Shown here: piece after piece, positions 44,793 to 60,055 of the stretch
How the letters are laid out: each line of letters begins with the position of its first letter
How positions within the stretch are numbered: position 1 is the first letter of the stretch
NCBI RefSeq assembly: GCF_019578655.1
Contig: NC_063265.1
Span: 3,134,501 to 3,198,500, forward strand
DNA from: Ricinus communis
Lineage: Eukaryota; Streptophyta; Magnoliopsida; Malpighiales; Euphorbiaceae
Reading direction: 5' to 3'
Length of the DNA stretch: 64,000 nt
Notes under the pieces: model-generated
Database searches by the model: none
Seen by the model: the letters and a program-made list of their open reading frames with translations, nothing else
What the model was told of the DNA's origin: nothing
Translations under genes and position numbers: made by a program

Positions 44793-47700
44793 GAAGGCCC
44801 CACGTCATTCCTACCTAGTTTTTGGTTTATGTTAACTTTAGATTATGATGATTCCAAAATAGACGCTTTTAAATTTGTCCTATTAGAATTAATGAGAAAA
44901 TAATTTAACTTCATCCTAATTTTATAATAATTTTATATATAATTCTAATACTATAACTAATTGATAATTTATTATATCATACTATATGCATAGCTCAACA
45001 TAAAATTTTATAAAAAATGAAGATGAAATGTCAGAAAAAAAATATATTTTTAATTTTACTATATTGATATATTAAATTATGTATTCATTATTATAATAGT
45101 TATTAATAGAATTGTTTCAAGTGATTATTTCAAGTGCAAAGTATTTACATAAGAAGTAATATGTTTTTCAAAAATTGAAGATAAAATATAAAAAAAAGGT
45201 AAAATACTTTTAATTTTTCTATATTAATATATTAATTTATGTATTCATTATTATAACTATATTTTATTATTAGAATTACTGCCAGTGATTATTTCAAGTG
45301 GTCAATCAAAGAATTCACATATAAAGTTAGTTGTAGTATTTTTTTTTTTTTGTATATTTAAATTATATATCACATAAATAAAAATTTAAAACTTTTGAAT
45401 TTATAAAGCTTATTCTTTCTATATTCTTACTTAAGTATGCCTCTTATTGTAGTAATTTACGCGCAACTATCAAATGGGATTTTCCTTCCACTTCTAGTTT
45501 CTGAATGGTGGCATAAACTTAACTCATCAATTGATTATATATGCAAATTGGTGGCATAAACTTGATTAACCTCCTAATAGTTCTATGTGTTATTTGATCT
45601 TTTAAAAATAATTCAATAGTACTTTCTAATAGTTCTAAACGAGAGATAGATATGTTTGTTTAAATTGTTTCATTGATAATTTAATTATTATTTTTTAACT
45701 TATTTATTTCGAAGGCAACTCAACATTTTATAGTATTTAACTAAAATGCTAGCAATCGGAAATCAGATTTGAAACAAGTACCATAGTATAAAAATCAAAC
45801 TAAATTAAAAAAAGTTAAGTTTGCTAGATCTCTTTTTAATTAAGTTAAATCCGTATATTAATATCTTTATTGAAAAATGCCATGTTAGTGTTTCCGGATG
45901 ATAAGATGTTGCTTGAATATTGATGCAAATATTTTAGATTGTGATTTAATTGGATAAACTTTATACGATAGATTAGATTATTAAAAATTTGAAGTAATAA
46001 CTAGTCAATAAATGCTAGCTATCAATAAGGATTTTCTTTAAATTGAGCTCTCAGTTATCAAAGAGGTTAGCAAAGCATCATCGGATTAATCACTTTATAA
46101 GTCAATAAAGAAATTAAAAATATAACAAGAGTAATTGAGTCATAAAATATTGTAGACTTTATATATTGTGTTTTAGTTCCTTATATAGGACCTTGAAGTT
46201 AGCTTGTCCTACTCATAGTAAGGCACATCATACGGAGAATTTCTAATTCTTCTAAAATTAGTCTTCTGTGTTGCAATATAGTTAAATTTATATTTTTTGT
46301 CCTGCTCAGCTGTTTAACTAGAGTCCGAACCGAAACTGGTTTTCTTAAGACCTATAATTATAATAGCACTTGGACTTAAATGGTGTTTAATTTAGAAGTT
46401 TTGTGTAATTAGTAATTATTTTACAGTGAAGCTGTTTGATAATATTTAAAGAATCAACAACTGATAGATGACTTAGAAGATGTTTAGTTCAGAGGTTTGA
46501 TGCAATTGATAATTGTTTCACACTGAACAACTATATTAAAGTATTTGGTAAAAATTTAAAAAACATCTATTGAGAGTTGATTTAGTCTCAATCATGTATC
46601 AACTCTATTTTAGAGCATTTTCTTATCAGCTGATAGCCGATTTAATTTTTTTTTTATTTGGATACTATTATCCTTATTAAAACTTATTAATAATAACTTA
46701 CTTTAAGTTCATCTCATATAGTTAAATTTTAGATTTTATAATAAATTATTATTATTTTAAAATTATTCTTAATAGTTAAATAATTATAATATTTATAATT
46801 ATGGTATTTGAAATTAGAAATTTTTATTAGTACAATTTAAATTTAAATTTTTTACTTTTCAAATAACTTTTATAATTTTTTTAATTATAACTACAATCGA
46901 GCTAAATAAAATTAACTATATTATTTTTAATAATTATAAGTTATTTTTATTAATTTGTATCATTGAATATAATATAATAAAATAAGTTATATTTAACAAT
47001 AAATTATACCATCAATGGTCATTAACATAATAATTGCAACCAGTAATAAAATTTTATCAAACGGTTTGATTATCATCCATCAGCTACTAGCTACATTGAT
47101 CACCCGAACCAAATAAGCTTTTAGTCCTAATCAGCTGCTAATTGTCTCAGCTCTATTTAAAGTTTTTTTATCAATAGATAGCTTGATTGTTTTATTTATT
47201 TGGACAATATTATTCTTATTAAAAATTTATTAATAGTAATGTATTTTTAAGTTGATTTTATATAATTAATTTTTTTAATTTATGATAAATAATTATTATT
47301 GTAAGATTATAATATTTATACTTATGGCATTTGAAAATTAGAAAATTTTTATTAGTGAAATTTAAATATAAATTTTTATTTTTAAAATAACTTTTATAAC
47401 TATTTTTAATAATAAATACAATTAAGCTAAACAAAATTAACTATAACGTTTTAATTATTATAAATTTTTTTATTAATTTATATCATTGTAAATAGTATAA
47501 TAAAATAAAATATATTTAAAAATAAACTGCTAATAAAATTTTATCAAACGATTGAATTTATTAGCTATTAATCATCAATTCTCAGCTATCAATCATCAGT
47601 TACTAACTGCATTAATAAGCCAAACCAAACAAACCCTTAATTAATCTCATATTACTCGATTATATATCTCAGTATATTCTGGTTGATTATCAATATATTT

Positions 47701-47917
47701 TTAGATAATTAAGCCAATTATTTATGGTTAAGTTAGTACTTAATGACATCATATAGGTAATCTAGGAATTCAACTGATATCACACCTTCATTAATTTGGA
47801 GGCTTCAACAGCAAAAGGTTTTGAAACTTTTGTCTTAAGTATTGTTTAAACCATTTACTTGATTTGTCATGTGGACACAACATATATTAAAGGCACAGAC
47901 AATCCTATCATGTACAC
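44793..47917. other. AT-rich intergenic region, possible MITE-like repeats
   Basis: No gene. Between about 46380 and 47640 there are two diverged copies of one arrangement: AGTAAT(G)TA..TTTAAGTT.., ATAAATTATTATTAT, AATTTTTATTAGT(A/G)..AATTTAAAT, and TTTTATCAAACG(G)TT. They end with AACCAAATAAGC or AACCAAACAAACC, the look of adjacent MITEs of one family. Termini were not resolved. Confidence 0.45.
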
Positions 47918-47925
47918 TATATATT
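47918..47925 (+). promoter_or_regulatory. Possible TATA box of the subtilase gene
   Basis: TATATATT lies about 40 bases upstream of the ATG at 47961, which would leave a very short leader; other TATA-like sequences further upstream are possible. Confidence 0.35.
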
Positions 47926-47960
47926 GTGAAGGTTGTTCTAGTAATTGAGTAAGGGAAGAT

Positions 47961-50900
47961 ATGAAGATCTTTAACTCCATTATTTCTCTTCTGTTTCTGT
48001 TTTCCCTTTTCTCTTTCTTGCAGTGTCCAACAGAAGCTGCTAAAAAGGCAAGCAAACACTTGAACATCTTCAATTCCTTTTCCACGCATATTCAAAATTG
48101 TAGTTGCATTTGCTTATAAAATGTACCAATATCATGTTACTGGTTATAATCTTTTTGGTTTAGTCTTATGTGGTGTACTTAGGTGTGCATTCTCATGGAT
48201 CTGAACCCTCTTCTACATTGGATATCAATGGAATTACTGACTCCCACTATGAGTTACTGGGTTCTTGCATTAAGAGGTAATCATTTTTTCATACTTAAAC
48301 AATGAGTCATTGGGTTCTTTGAAGAGGTAGCCATATTTTCATACTTATGTGTATATTATTTTATCATCTTCTATTTATAACTCTTGTTGAAATATAAAGC
48401 AAGGAGAAGGCAAGAGAAGCAATATTCTATTCATACACAAATTACATCAATGGCTTTGCTGCAATACTTGAAGATGATGAAGTTCATGAAATATCAAGTA
48501 CGAAAACATATACACATATATTGCTTTTGACTTCATTACTCAGAATTTTTATTTATATAGTTCACTATTTTTAGTTAATTATATATTATGACTCTTTGAA
48601 CTCAGAGCGGCCAGAAGTTGTATCAGTTTTTCCTAATGAAGCGAGTGAACTACATACTACAAGGTCATGGGAGTTCCTTGGACTAGAGAGAAATGGTCGA
48701 ATTCCAGCTAATTCTCTGTGGCTAAAGGCGAGATTTGGTGAAGATGTAATTATTGGCAATCTCGACACTGGTAACTAATCAGTGTCTTATAAACTTAGCT
48801 TTTGAGACGTGCATTAATCATTTATAGACTTGTTCAAAACGTGCATTACTGTTGACTATTTGACATCCCTCTTGTTAGTGGTCTTGTAAAAGCTTCTTTT
48901 CTCGACTGATCTCTCCTCTTTTTTGTTTTACATGCATAATGCATAGGTGTATGGCCTGAATCCGAAAGCTTCAGTGATGAAGGGATGGGACCTGTTCCAT
49001 CGAAGTGGAAAGGATATTGTGATACAAATGATGGAGTTAGATGCAACAGGAAGTTGATTGGGGCAAGGTACTTCAACAAGGGCTATCAAGCAGCTACAGG
49101 AATCCGTCTGAATTCATCATTCGATACTGCCCGAGATACAAATGGACATGGAACTCACACCCTTGCTACAGCAGGCGGTCGCTTTGTTTCGGGTGCCAAC
49201 TTTCTTGGCTCTGCCAATGGAACTGCTAAGGGAGGGTCGCCTAATGCCCGAGTTGTTTCGTACAAAGTTTGTTGGCCATCTTGCTCTGATGCTGATATAT
49301 TAGCTGCCTTTGATGCTGCTATTCATGATGGTGTTGATATCTTGTCCATTTCCCTTGGAAGTCGTCCTCGCCATTATTATAATCATGGCATTTCAATTGG
49401 ATCTTTTCATGCTGTTAGAAACGGCATTCTTGTTGTTTGCTCAGCCGGAAATTCTGGCCCTACTGCTAGCAGTGCTTCGAATGGAGCACCTTGGATACTC
49501 ACAGTTGCTGCCAGTACAATTGATCGTAATTTTACTTCTAATGCTATTCTTGGAAATAAAAAGATACTTAAGGTTCGCACTTTGCAGCTGATAACCAAAT
49601 TAAATAACTTTATTTAATGAGTCATGTTTAATTATCATAGTATCATTTTTTCTTTTTTGGTCAGGGCCTGAGTTTCAATACCAATACCTTGCCTGCTAAG
49701 AAGTATTATCCCTTGGTATACTCTCTGGATGCTAAAGCTGCCAATGACACTTTTGATGAGGCGTAAGCACACTGATTCTCACTATTTTATCAAAATTACT
49801 TATTGGGTTAGACTTTTATTATGTGGGTTTTTTTATTTATTTATCTTTTTGGCTTTGGCAGACAATTTTGCACTCCTGGATCCCTTGAACCAAGCAAGAT
49901 AAAGGGGAAAATTGTGTACTGTGTCAGCGGCTTTAATCAAGATGTTGAGAAGAGTTGGGTCGTTGCTCAGGCTGGTGGAGTTGGGATGATACTTTCTAGT
50001 TTTCATACATCCACTCCTGAAGCTCACTTTCTTCCTACTTCAGTTGTTTCTGAACATGATGGTTCATCCGTTTTAGCTTATATTAATAGCACCAAGTAAG
50101 CTTTTGACAGAAAAGAAAAACCACCTTATTCCGAGTTATAAACTTATCCATGATCTTTATCTTGGCAACTATATATTGATCAAGTTTATAAATATTATAT
50201 TCAATAAAATATTCTAATGGGTTTTCTTCCTTTTCAGGTTGCCAGTAGCTTATATTAGTGGTGCTACAGAATTTGGAAAAACTGTTGCACCTGTCATGGC
50301 TTTATTTTCCTCTCCTGGACCTAATGCAATTACTCCGGAGATCCTGAAGGTGCAGCATCCACTGTTACTATAAACTACTCCTCTAATCTTTTAGTCAATT
50401 GAAGAATTGAAGGGTAATATCTAATTTCTTAGTGAAAAATTTCAGCCTGATATTACTGCACCTGGAGTCGACATTTTAGCTGCTAATACAGAAGCAAAAG
50501 GACCGACTTCTGTACGTATGGACCATCGGCATCTTCCATTCACTATTTTGTCAGGAACTTCAATGTCGTGCCCTCATGTTTCCGGCATTGCTGCTCTTCT
50601 TAAAAGCTTGCGTCCTGATTGGAGTCCTGCTGCAATTAGATCTGCAATCATGACCACAGGTAATCACACCCTCTTTCATTGCTTCAATATTTTGTACCAT
50701 GCCATTATCTTGCTCAAGGCATCTACTTTGAACCCACAACCCTCGCCAACAATTAAATGTTCAGATTAGAGGATGACTCTCAGTTGATTTTCCCATCAAT
50801 GATCAGTGTAAAGATCCATAGCCCTCACCTACAAATAACGACATGTTTATGATGTTTCAGCAAGAACTAAGAGTAACACCGGAGGGTCGATCTTGAATGA

Positions 50901-51414
50901 GAATCTTGAGGAGGCAACCCCATTTGACTATGGTTCAGGTCATATCCGGCCAAGCCATATAGTAGACCCAGGCTTGGTTTATGATTTAAGTTCCAAAGAC
51001 TACTTGAATTTTTTGTGCTCCATTGGCTATAATAATACCCAAATGTCAAATTTTGTTGACAAGTCATACAACTGCCCATCAGCCAAAATCAGTTTGTTAG
51101 ACTTCAATTATCCATCAATCACTGTTCCTAACCTCAAAGGTAATGTAACATTGACTCGAACACTAAAGAATGTAGGAACTCCAGGCATATATACAGTTCG
51201 TATACGCGCACCTAAGGGAATTTCAATAAAGATTGATCCAATGAGTTTGAAGTTCAACAAAGTGAATGAAGAGAGAAGTTTCAAGGTAACACTGAAGGCA
51301 AAGAAAAATCAGAGCCAGGGCTACGTTTTTGGCAAGCTGGTATGGTCAGATGGGATGCACAATGTAAGGAGTCCTATTGTGGTGAAGAAAGCAACAAAGC
51401 CCAATTTAGACTGA
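47961..51414 (+). CDS. Subtilisin-like serine protease (plant subtilase, S8A; SBT5/AIR3-like), 10 exons
   Basis: My model joins exons 47961-48047, 48164-48276, 48400-48497, 48606-48770, 48947-49572, 49665-49762, 49862-50095, 50238-50349, 50446-50659 and 50861-51414: 2301 nt, 766 residues, in frame throughout. Every junction has AG acceptors and GT donors except intron 1, whose donor is GC (AAG|GCAAGC). In order: signal peptide (about 1-26), inhibitor I9 prodomain (to about 110), S8 domain with catalytic Asp153 (NLDTGVWPE), His222 (NGHGTHT), oxyanion Asn323 (SAGNSGPT) and Ser550 (SGTSMSCPH), a PA domain inserted mainly in exon 7, and a C-terminal Fn3-like domain. The length is normal. Such enzymes are secreted, cleave off their prodomain and process or degrade apoplastic proteins (family knowledge). 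The many-intron structure and [10 protein letters not shown] motif region suggest the SBT5 group, an inference. Substrate unknown. A pseudogene copy lies at 33627-35062. Confidence 0.93.
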
Positions 51415-51524
51415 GTTCATTTGTTAAGCATTTCTTCCGATCAACATTTGTATTTTTTCCGGGAAAGGCTACTTGTTGAGAGCAGCTCATGGAAAGAGCA
51501 TGTTTCCATGTTCATTGAAATAAC

Positions 51525-51530
51525 AATAAA
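51525..51530 (+). terminator. Polyadenylation signal of the subtilase gene
   Basis: AATAAA 111 bases after the stop codon, the first canonical signal in the 3' region. Confidence 0.5.
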
Positions 51531-53296
51531 ATCACATTGGAAACGAATTGATGATAGCATTATTTCAGTTTGCAAGATTTTATATGTTTTATGTTTTCAT
51601 CAAATCTGAAATCTAGTCAGGCATGTCATCACCTATTTTGATGTTGTCACCAAAGAAAATTGAACTTAGGAAAGGAACAAGAAACTCCATGATTAATAAT
51701 CAGTTGAAGTTCATGATTGAAAATAAACAGTCTCAACCGCAAACCTTTCTTCAAAATTTATGATACTACAAGTCTAGCCAAATTAAAGCTTAAATAATGT
51801 AAAGATCTAAATATGAAAATAAAGAGAAATGATAAACAAAAATATCTATAATGTTAAAATGAGATTCTTTAATTTAAGATTTGGCAATTTCAATTAATCT
51901 GCACAATGGAAGTCTTATTTCTGCAAGACCTATCTCTTTTTTATTCCTAATCTTGACCATTCACGCATTAGTCTCTGATCAACAATTTCCCATACATTCT
52001 AAGCCAGTAGGACCGTATAAGAACCTAATAATGCATACGCTCCAGGGTTAATGAAGAGGCAGTTATGGAGAAAACAGAAAGGTAGGCCTTAGGATTTCAA
52101 TTCCTACTCATAATCAATTAGTCTATTAACCATTAGAAAAAGGATTAGCAGGAGGGCAGACGGTTAACAAGCATAATTTAAAACTTCCACCCTGAAAAAG
52201 CAACAAAACACTCCTGAGGCAAAAGCAATTCAAGACTTCAATCCATGTCAAATTGACCATGCCCCTTTAAACTGTTTTTTTTTTTTTTTTTTCCATTCTT
52301 ACATCACAAATTAAGTTAAAACATGAGGATGTTAGGAACTTGGTGCTAAAACTTATGAATCCATTCATCCATGAGATAGAAATTTGATTACCATGGCCTG
52401 CTATCACATGGAAAAGGTGAGCTCAAATCTTCATGTCCAAATCTCCCAAACAAACAATGCCAAATTTTTGCCAAACAAGCAAAATCCATTGAGCATCGAT
52501 CAGCATCCTTTATGAAGCAAGAGAATATTCCAGTGAAGTATGGGTGATTAATTCAGCTACCCAACTCAAGATTACAAGTAATCAAATGGCTCCACTGGTA
52601 CAAAGGTCCTAAATCATAAACTACTGCTGGCAACCTAAAGACATGTTCTAATATACTCCAGGACACAGTAAATATTAAGAAGCATGTGGCATCTAATCAG
52701 TGTAACCAGTATGCAAGTCTCTTTGTTGCATCCAACTAAACCAGATCAATAATGAACTTGAAAATAAAATGTCCATGTGCATATCCGAAGAACAGAAATC
52801 ATTTCAAACAAAGTATTAAATATAATTTGCATAAGGTTTATGACCACAAACTGACACTAGATAAAATTTCTCCTACAACAACTATTAACATCAATGATGT
52901 TCCAAGGAAAAAACAGCCTTCAAATATTCAAACAACAAAGGAAAATATTAAAATGAAAAAATAGAAAAAGAAAAAGCATCACAATCACTCTCCACTACAA
53001 TCATCCTACTAAAAGATATGGTTGAACCACAAAAGACGGCAAGTAAAGACTCGAGTACCAAAGTGTCTGTCCACCACATCCAGAGGGACTTGCAGTTAAG
53101 TCTCTCACTTGCAGCAATGACATAAATAGCAAGAGATGGAAGGCTATTTGATACATCAAGATTACACCAGACCCTCCTTAACCGACCATACCTCAATATT
53201 TCTCCAGATTAAACATATCTGAGTTCACATGACACCTTGACACGAAAAAGCCAACTAACTGGAAAAATGAACTCACCATCAAAGCACTTGAAGGGC
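51531..53296. other. Convergent intergenic region between subtilase and actin
   Basis: The two genes converge. The left part is subtilase flank shared with the pseudogene up to about 52000. The right part (roughly 52950-53296) should contain the actin 3' UTR. A T18 run is at 52275-52292. No further gene is recognised; the 70-82-codon frames here have no domain. Confidence 0.6.
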
Positions 53297-54736
<1,440 letters not shown>

Positions 54737-54746
54737 TTTCTAATAC

Positions 54747-55589
54747 CTGAATTAAATACCAAGACATAAGTAGAAACAGTAGAACAAGCAACTCAAGGGA
54801 CACTCACACAAGAACATTAGAAAAATAATTTCTACTCCCATATTCATGAACCAAAATACAAAACATAATTATTAGCCAATAGTTCCCAATAGTTCAATTT
54901 ATAAATCAAAATCCTTACACACTCAATTCAAGTCAAATCTTGATTTTTTTTCTCAGTACAATTACAAACAGCAACTGTACAAGCTACCAATAATTTTGAC
55001 TTAAATGCATCACAACCACACATCCCACCAAACAAACAGGCTCAGTAACCATGGCAACATAATAAATTGAGGAGAAAACTTTTCCTTTATTTTTTTTTCG
55101 AAAACCTAGAACAATATTTGTAATTTCAGATAAAGTAAAGCTAAATCTCAAGTGGGTCTTACCAAATTCATTAATAAATCCGTGTAATTCCCTCTGATTT
55201 TTATGAGCTTCTTATACAAATTTAACACTCTTATTTATAGCTAGATCGAAAGACATAAAAATGAATAAACAAGGGAGAAGCAGATCAAATAGTAAAAGCA
55301 CAGATCCGGATTAAAAACAAAAGTAGATGAGAATCGCCAAAATCAAATCACACGATCATATACTAAACGCCAAAGCAGGAAAAAAAAAAAATAGAGACCT
55401 AAATTGTGACACTAGCTAAACCTAAGTCCAGATCTAACTTTCAAGCGTAAAATTCACAGATCGGATACCAATAATACAAACAAAGATCAAATCAAAACGC
55501 ACGGCACCGATTTACAAAATATACTTATGATTTAGGAAAAAGAAAATTATAAAGAGAAAGTTAATTAGATCGGTGTTGTTTTCGCTTAC
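54747..55589 (-). other. Leader intron in the actin 5' UTR
   Basis: The minus strand reads TACAAG|GTAAGC at 55590/55589 and TTCAG|GTATTAG at 54747/54746, ten bases before the ATG. An 843-base 5'-UTR intron next to the ATG is a hallmark of plant actin genes and usually supports high expression (family knowledge). Confidence 0.85.
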
Positions 55590-55720
55590 CTTGTAGATAT
55601 GATAGATCGAAGAAAGATGGAAACAGAACCAAGCCAATCCTAAAGAAATGGCCTGGGAGCTCTTCACCGGAAGCAGAGAGAGTGTATGTGGGCTGTATCA
55701 AAAATGGCTAATAGAGAAGG
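55590..55720 (-). other. Actin 5' non-coding exon
   Basis: Lies between the TATA box and the leader-intron donor. The 3' end is defined by the donor; the transcription start is estimated about 30 bases downstream of the TATA box. Confidence 0.65.
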
Positions 55721-55743
55721 ATGCTAGTGAAGAAACTATGGTT

Positions 55744-55752
55744 TTATATATA
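55744..55752 (-). promoter_or_regulatory. Actin TATA box
   Basis: TATATATAA on the minus strand, at the expected distance before the non-coding first exon. Confidence 0.7.
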
Positions 55753-55759
55753 GATAGAC

Positions 55760-58198
55760 AGTGAGATCTTTTTATTAAAAAAAAAATTGCAAATGAAATT
55801 TGGACCCAATTACTATTTAAATTTAATTTAAGAATTAGCAATAGAAATTTAATAAGAAAAAGGACAGCCTTTTCACTGTAAAACTGTTTTTTTCTCTTTA
55901 AGATTTTACAACAGCCGTTGGATTATTAATTTAGATAAGGAGATATATTCGGGCCGTTTGGTCCGGGTCGGAGGACTGGTCGGTCAAGGGTAAGAAATGT
56001 CTGGTAGAGCCGAGTGTGGATAGGGATTTCGATTTTCAGACAATATTTTTGCAATTGATTTTTGGGAATGAATCCTTGATTTCCGTTCATTTAGATTATA
56101 TAAAGTTTGTCTATACGAAAATAAAATAACCATTGGTAAGGTCCGAACATTCGACAAAACTAAAAATTAAAAAGGTCCAAACGTTAGTACGCAATTACAC
56201 ATAAACCACTAGTGAAGTCACCAGCACATTGCAGCTGGTGAAATTTTTATTTATTGTATAAAATCTAAATTGCAGTTGGCAAAACTCAAACTGTAGTATA
56301 GAATTTATGCACAATAAAACAGTTCAAGCTGAATTAAATATATAATATACTAATAATTTATTCCTACATTATACTATTATTTTAATAATAAATAATAATC
56401 TAAATAATTTAATAAATCTTTAAGTATAAAATTTTTTATAAAATAATAATTAGTTAAAATATTTTTAAGCATTTTTTAATTAAGTTTCTAATATCTTAAT
56501 ATTCTTCAATGCAATAATATTAAAAGTTATTTAGAAATATTATTAACTGATTCTTAATTATATATAAGCTTAGATTACAAATATAAGTGATATTATTAAT
56601 ATTTGTAGGACTAGAACTCTCTAAAGGTTAATTTTAATTAATATAATATTACACTATAATTAAAATGTTATTTTAAAATTAATGTTTAATTAAAACTATT
56701 TTATTAGTTAATATGATATAAAAAAACTAATTAAAATATATAAAAATTAGAATTATTATTTAACTAGAAATATAATTTATTAGTTAATAAATTAATGTAA
56801 GAATTATTAAATTAAATATTAATTTAAATTTTATTTTTTAAAAATAAATATATGTGGTACAAATAAAATTTATACGTTAATAAAGTGATTATCAAAAGAT
56901 TTTATGTTTTAAGTTATATATAAAAAAAATTGAATAAATTTAAGGGTAGAGTTTAGAAAAACTACTATGTGGTTTGGCAATTTTATAATTGAAGGGAATA
57001 ATATGTGTTTTATTTTTTAAGTGTTTTTTAAATACATTCAGTATTTTTCTCATTTTTTATATTTTAAATATTCATTGAAATATAAATTTTTAAAGTACTT
57101 TTAAATGATTTAGCATCCAATTAGATATTTTATAATTATAATAAATTATTAAAATTTTTTTAATTTTAATTTAATTTTTAAAATAAATTAAATAAAATTT
57201 TAATATATTTATGAACTTTATGATACTTCTAGATGTAATATTATTTATAAAATTATAATTTAATAATGATTGATGTTAAATGCATATAAAACTATATAAA
57301 AATAATAAAAATATAAATATATACATAAAAATATAAAAAATATATAGTATGTGATACTCATTTGATATAAAAAATATATTTATCCTTTAAGTAAAAAAGT
57401 ACTAAATAACTTGATAATTTTTTTAACTTTATCCTAAATTTAAAATATATTATTCATAATATACACATAACATAAAATCTTATGCAATTTGCAAAAAGTT
57501 AATATTGCACCACCAAATTCACTGTTGATAAACAGTGTTTATAAAATCAATTACAAATTTATAAAATGAGAAATTTACACTTTTATTATGTCGCTCATCG
57601 ACCTTGCCCAGAAAGCCACTCTTCCCATGCTACTTAAGCAAAATGGGTGGTGCCAACTCTCCTTATAGCTAGCGTAGGGAGGGCAAGTTGTACCCGATCT
57701 ATGATCAACCTACGTAATACTTGAGTTGACTGAATAATAAATTCGAATAATCTACACTCGAAAATTTGTATTACTTATAGGTAGGATATGAATATTATAC
57801 TATTCTATTCAATTTCTAGTTGAAATTTATTTTAGATTGAATGTAAAATATTAAAAATTTTATAATTGAGTTTATTAATTTTGATTATCTAATATGTTGT
57901 ATTTAGAAAATTATATTAATTTTTTAATTTTTTAGTCTTTTTGTTATTTTTTATTTTTTATTTTAATATAACCTATTTGAATATATTATATAGAATTTTA
58001 GTTAAATGAAATTGTAAGTTAAAGAATTTATGTACTTAATGTTTTAGTTTACTTAGATTTTTAATATATATATTGAAACCCTGATCATTAAATTTATAAT
58101 CTCAACTAAATAATATAATTTTTCGATCTCGACTCAGGCCAATATATTAAACGAATAACCTTGCTTAATGCATAAAATAATAAATTTATTTAGCTTTC

Positions 58199-58250
<52 letters not shown>

Positions 58251-59094
58251 CACCTACTATTTATGTATATAAATACTAACTTTTTAAATTCTATGTATAC
58301 ATACACTAAATTTTGACCATGTTTCTTTTATTTATAACTCATACATAAATCATATAATTAAAATACATAAATAAATAAAAATATAAATTTTTTAAATTAA
58401 TAAATATTCATTTATTGATAAATTAATAAAATATTTATTGATTAATAAATAACTTCTACAAAAAATAATATTTTTCAGTCACAATAATATTATTTTATAG
58501 AGATTTTATTATATTTTAATAACTATTTAGGTTGTGGGTTACCGAAAAGGCTAATAGAAAAAAAAGTACAAGGATTACTCGTATTACATCTATGATTGAA
58601 TTCAAAAACATAGATTCAAAAAGGCGTAAGTTTCAGGCAATTTTATGAAGAATAAATTGCTTGAAAAAATGGCAGAATTAAGACGGACACAAATTAAACT
58701 AAAAATATTAAGCATAACAAACATTTTGTTATTGAAAATAATTTTACTTTGACTCAATTATTAACATGTTATTAATATAAAAGAAAAGATATAGAAATTG
58801 ATAAAAAAAATAAAAAAAATAGATTAAAAATCATTCTTTACTAAACCTTATTAAATTTATTAAACTCACCTAATCAAAAGTCCTTCAATTTTCAAATAAA
58901 AAAAATAAAGAAAATTATATTTTTATACAGTATCCTAATTGAATTATATATTGTAATCAATAAATTCAATTTAATTCTATATTTATACATAAAAATATCT
59001 GAATAATAAGCTAATATATTTTCTAGATATTTGGTGGGAACTCACGAAGAACTAATAACAATATTAATTCTTATTGGTGTTGAATAGAAATTTA
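55760..59094. other. AT-rich intergenic region, no gene seen
   Basis: Begins with the actin upstream region; the stretch 55920-56060 is GC-richer (around GGGCCGTTTGGTCCGGGTCGG). The rest is extremely AT-rich. A less AT-rich island at 57590-57740 and a coding-like but broken stretch at 58540-58690 (Lys/Arg-rich) could be organelle-derived, but I could not identify them. Confidence 0.55.
58202..58249. repeat. (TA)n microsatellite
   Basis: About 24 TA units in AT-rich DNA. Confidence 0.95.
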
Positions 59095-59880
59095 AATAGG
59101 GCGTGGCCAAGTGGTAGGCAACGAGTTTTGGTCCTGCTATTCGGAGGTTAGAATCCTTCCGTCCTAGCTATTTCTATATATAAAAAAAAAAAAAAAGAAT
59201 TCTACCTTTTTGATTTATCATTTAACATCTCTCATATAATTTAATTTTGGAAGTAGATAAGAGTTAATTAGTATTAGTAATGAAAGATCTATATTTTAAT
59301 ACCTTCTTTGGTGCCTCTTAAAATTAAAACAAATAAAGAAACTACATATGATTCAAATGTAGTTTCTTTTAACTAATCTCATTTTTCATATATTTTATTT
59401 GTTTAATGAATAATTCTAAATCCATCTAACAATTGAGACGACACTGATTCATATATCATATTCACTTCCGGTATACTTTAGAAATGTTTTTTAGAAAAAA
59501 TCAAATCAATTCAAATAAACTATTCATAAAATGAAGAAATGCTTATATGTATGTATTTTTAGTATTTATTTTATTAACACCTTTATTTCCGGTTTTGTGA
59601 ATGCTCATTGAATAAGCAATTTAGTAAGAGATCTTGGATCGAATCGATAATATCAATATCGATTCGATCCGAGATCTTGGAATTGGAATAAGTTCAACGG
59701 TAGATCACAAAATTTTGATGGTCTTTTCTATCTAATGATGGGGAGTTTGCTTTGAAAGCATTCGCCCCACAACCACCCTTGAATATATGCTTCAACAGGA
59801 ATTATACAAGGGCAGTTGATACAATTAAAACCTCTAGAAAAATGCCCACCCAAAACCTAATAGATAAAGTATATTACATA
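59095..59880 (+). other. Nuclear plastid-DNA insertion, mosaic (trnQ-UUG plus inverted-repeat fragment)
   Basis: A trnQ-UUG copy (59097-59167) is followed by AT-rich sequence and, at 59598-59880, by a fragment of the plastid inverted repeat that also lies beside trnL-CAA at 39708-39894. These two regions are far apart in the plastid genome, so the insertion is a mosaic or two separate events. The inverted-repeat part is more diverged than the copy at 39708. Confidence 0.7.
59097..59167 (+). tRNA. trnQ-UUG: Plastid-derived tRNA-Gln(UUG), nuclear insertion, degenerate
   Basis: Matches plastid trnQ-UUG with the anticodon in GTTTTGGTCC, but about one base is deleted in the D loop, the T loop carries TTAGAATCC in place of TTCGAATCC, and several G-to-A or C-to-T changes occur in stems, including both ends of the acceptor (TAG../..CTAG). 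A functional tRNA is unlikely. Confidence 0.8.
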
Positions 59881-60055
59881 GTCCATTTTAGGGATTGGTG
59901 ACTTACTTGAAACCCTAAAGGTATGGGGATGGTTTTAATTATGCTCCTAAATTTTGGCTATCTGGTAAGCTTAATGCTTTAACTTTATATAACCTAATAA
60001 ATATCTAAAATTATTCTTCTATGATATTTTTATACGTTCTGATATATATCCTCAT
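59881..60055. other. Junction sequence between plastid insertion and copia element B
   Basis: Low-complexity AT-rich sequence; nothing recognised. Confidence 0.6.

Noticed and set aside
47835..48095. Minus-strand ORFs of 72-86 codons over the subtilase first exon
   Set aside because: Antisense to the signal-peptide exon and its intron; no domain or own promoter context.
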